Shown here: positions 6,612 through 6,634 of the stretch, in pieces
Numbering within the stretch: position 1 is the first letter of the stretch
Layout of the letters: every line of letters begins with the position of its first letter
NCBI GenBank assembly: GCA_018623675.1
Contig: JAAZVJ010000056.1
Location: 1 to 6,634 of the forward strand
Origin: Synechococcus sp. HW_metabat.54
GTDB taxonomy: Bacteria > Cyanobacteriota > Cyanobacteriia > PCC-6307 > Cyanobiaceae
Direction of reading: 5' to 3'
Length of the DNA: 6,634 nucleotides
Position numbers and translations under genes: made by a program
Notes under the pieces: generated by a model
Told to the model about the DNA's origin: nothing
Databases searched by the model: none
The model's input: the letters and a program-made list of their open reading frames with translations, nothing else

Positions 6612-6634
6612 TCTCCTGCTGGATCGATCAGAAG
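6595..6634 (+). CDS. Possible start of a further gene, cut by the window edge
   Basis: An ATG at 6595-6597 opens a frame (MGSAPDLLLDRSE) that stays open to the window end. GGAG at 6587-6590 lies 4 bases before it and could be its ribosome binding site. It would overlap the end of the small upstream gene by 17 bases in another frame, as is common in co-translated bacterial pairs. Thirteen codons are too few to identify a product. The alternative is that the visible end is intergenic, or that a minus-strand gene ends just beyond it. Confidence 0.3.
   Translation, partial: MGSAPDLLLDRSE

Noticed and set aside
6608..6631. Inverted repeat CTGATC, 12 bases, GATCAG, just after the small gene
   Set aside because: The stem is only six base pairs, the loop is long and no T-run is visible before the window ends, so a terminator call is unsupported.

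Overview
The window looks like core chromosome of a high-GC marine picocyanobacterium (Synechococcus/Cyanobium type). Three points support this. The principal sigma factor has the typical cyanobacterial SigA core. Two proteins fit families largely confined to the cyanobacterial lineage (DUF3153 and DUF2854). The gene set rpoD-priA-argB matches a neighbourhood I recall from marine Synechococcus and Prochlorococcus genomes. The assignment is from recall and by-eye translation, and the strain cannot be named.

Layout from left to right. The 5' two-thirds or more of rpoD/sigA lies on the minus strand, runs off the left edge, and carries a repetitive Lys/Ala/Thr N-terminal tail. A 345-base divergent intergenic region follows. 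priA, the primosomal replication-restart helicase, is complete on the plus strand. It meets a minus-strand cluster tail to tail with only 3 bases between stop codons. In transcription order, right to left, that cluster is a DUF2854 membrane protein, argB (N-acetylglutamate kinase), and a DUF3153 protein with an N-terminal TPR-like extension. Spacings of 9 and 3 bases suggest one transcript. A 75-base divergent gap with two adjacent dyads separates the cluster from a plus-strand small acidic helical protein of about 70 residues. The first codons of another plus-strand gene may overlap the end of that small gene.

The genes do not form one pathway. They cover transcription initiation (rpoD), replication restart (priA) and arginine synthesis (argB, in cyanobacteria usually a target of the nitrogen signal protein PII), plus two membrane proteins of unknown role and one small unknown protein. 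I see no insertion sequence, CRISPR array, tRNA, rRNA, phage gene or defence system. The items most worth a second look are the repeat-built tail of the sigma factor, the TPR/DUF3153 fusion with an internal lipobox-like cysteine, the small divergent protein, and the nearly abutting convergent stops of priA and the DUF3153 gene.
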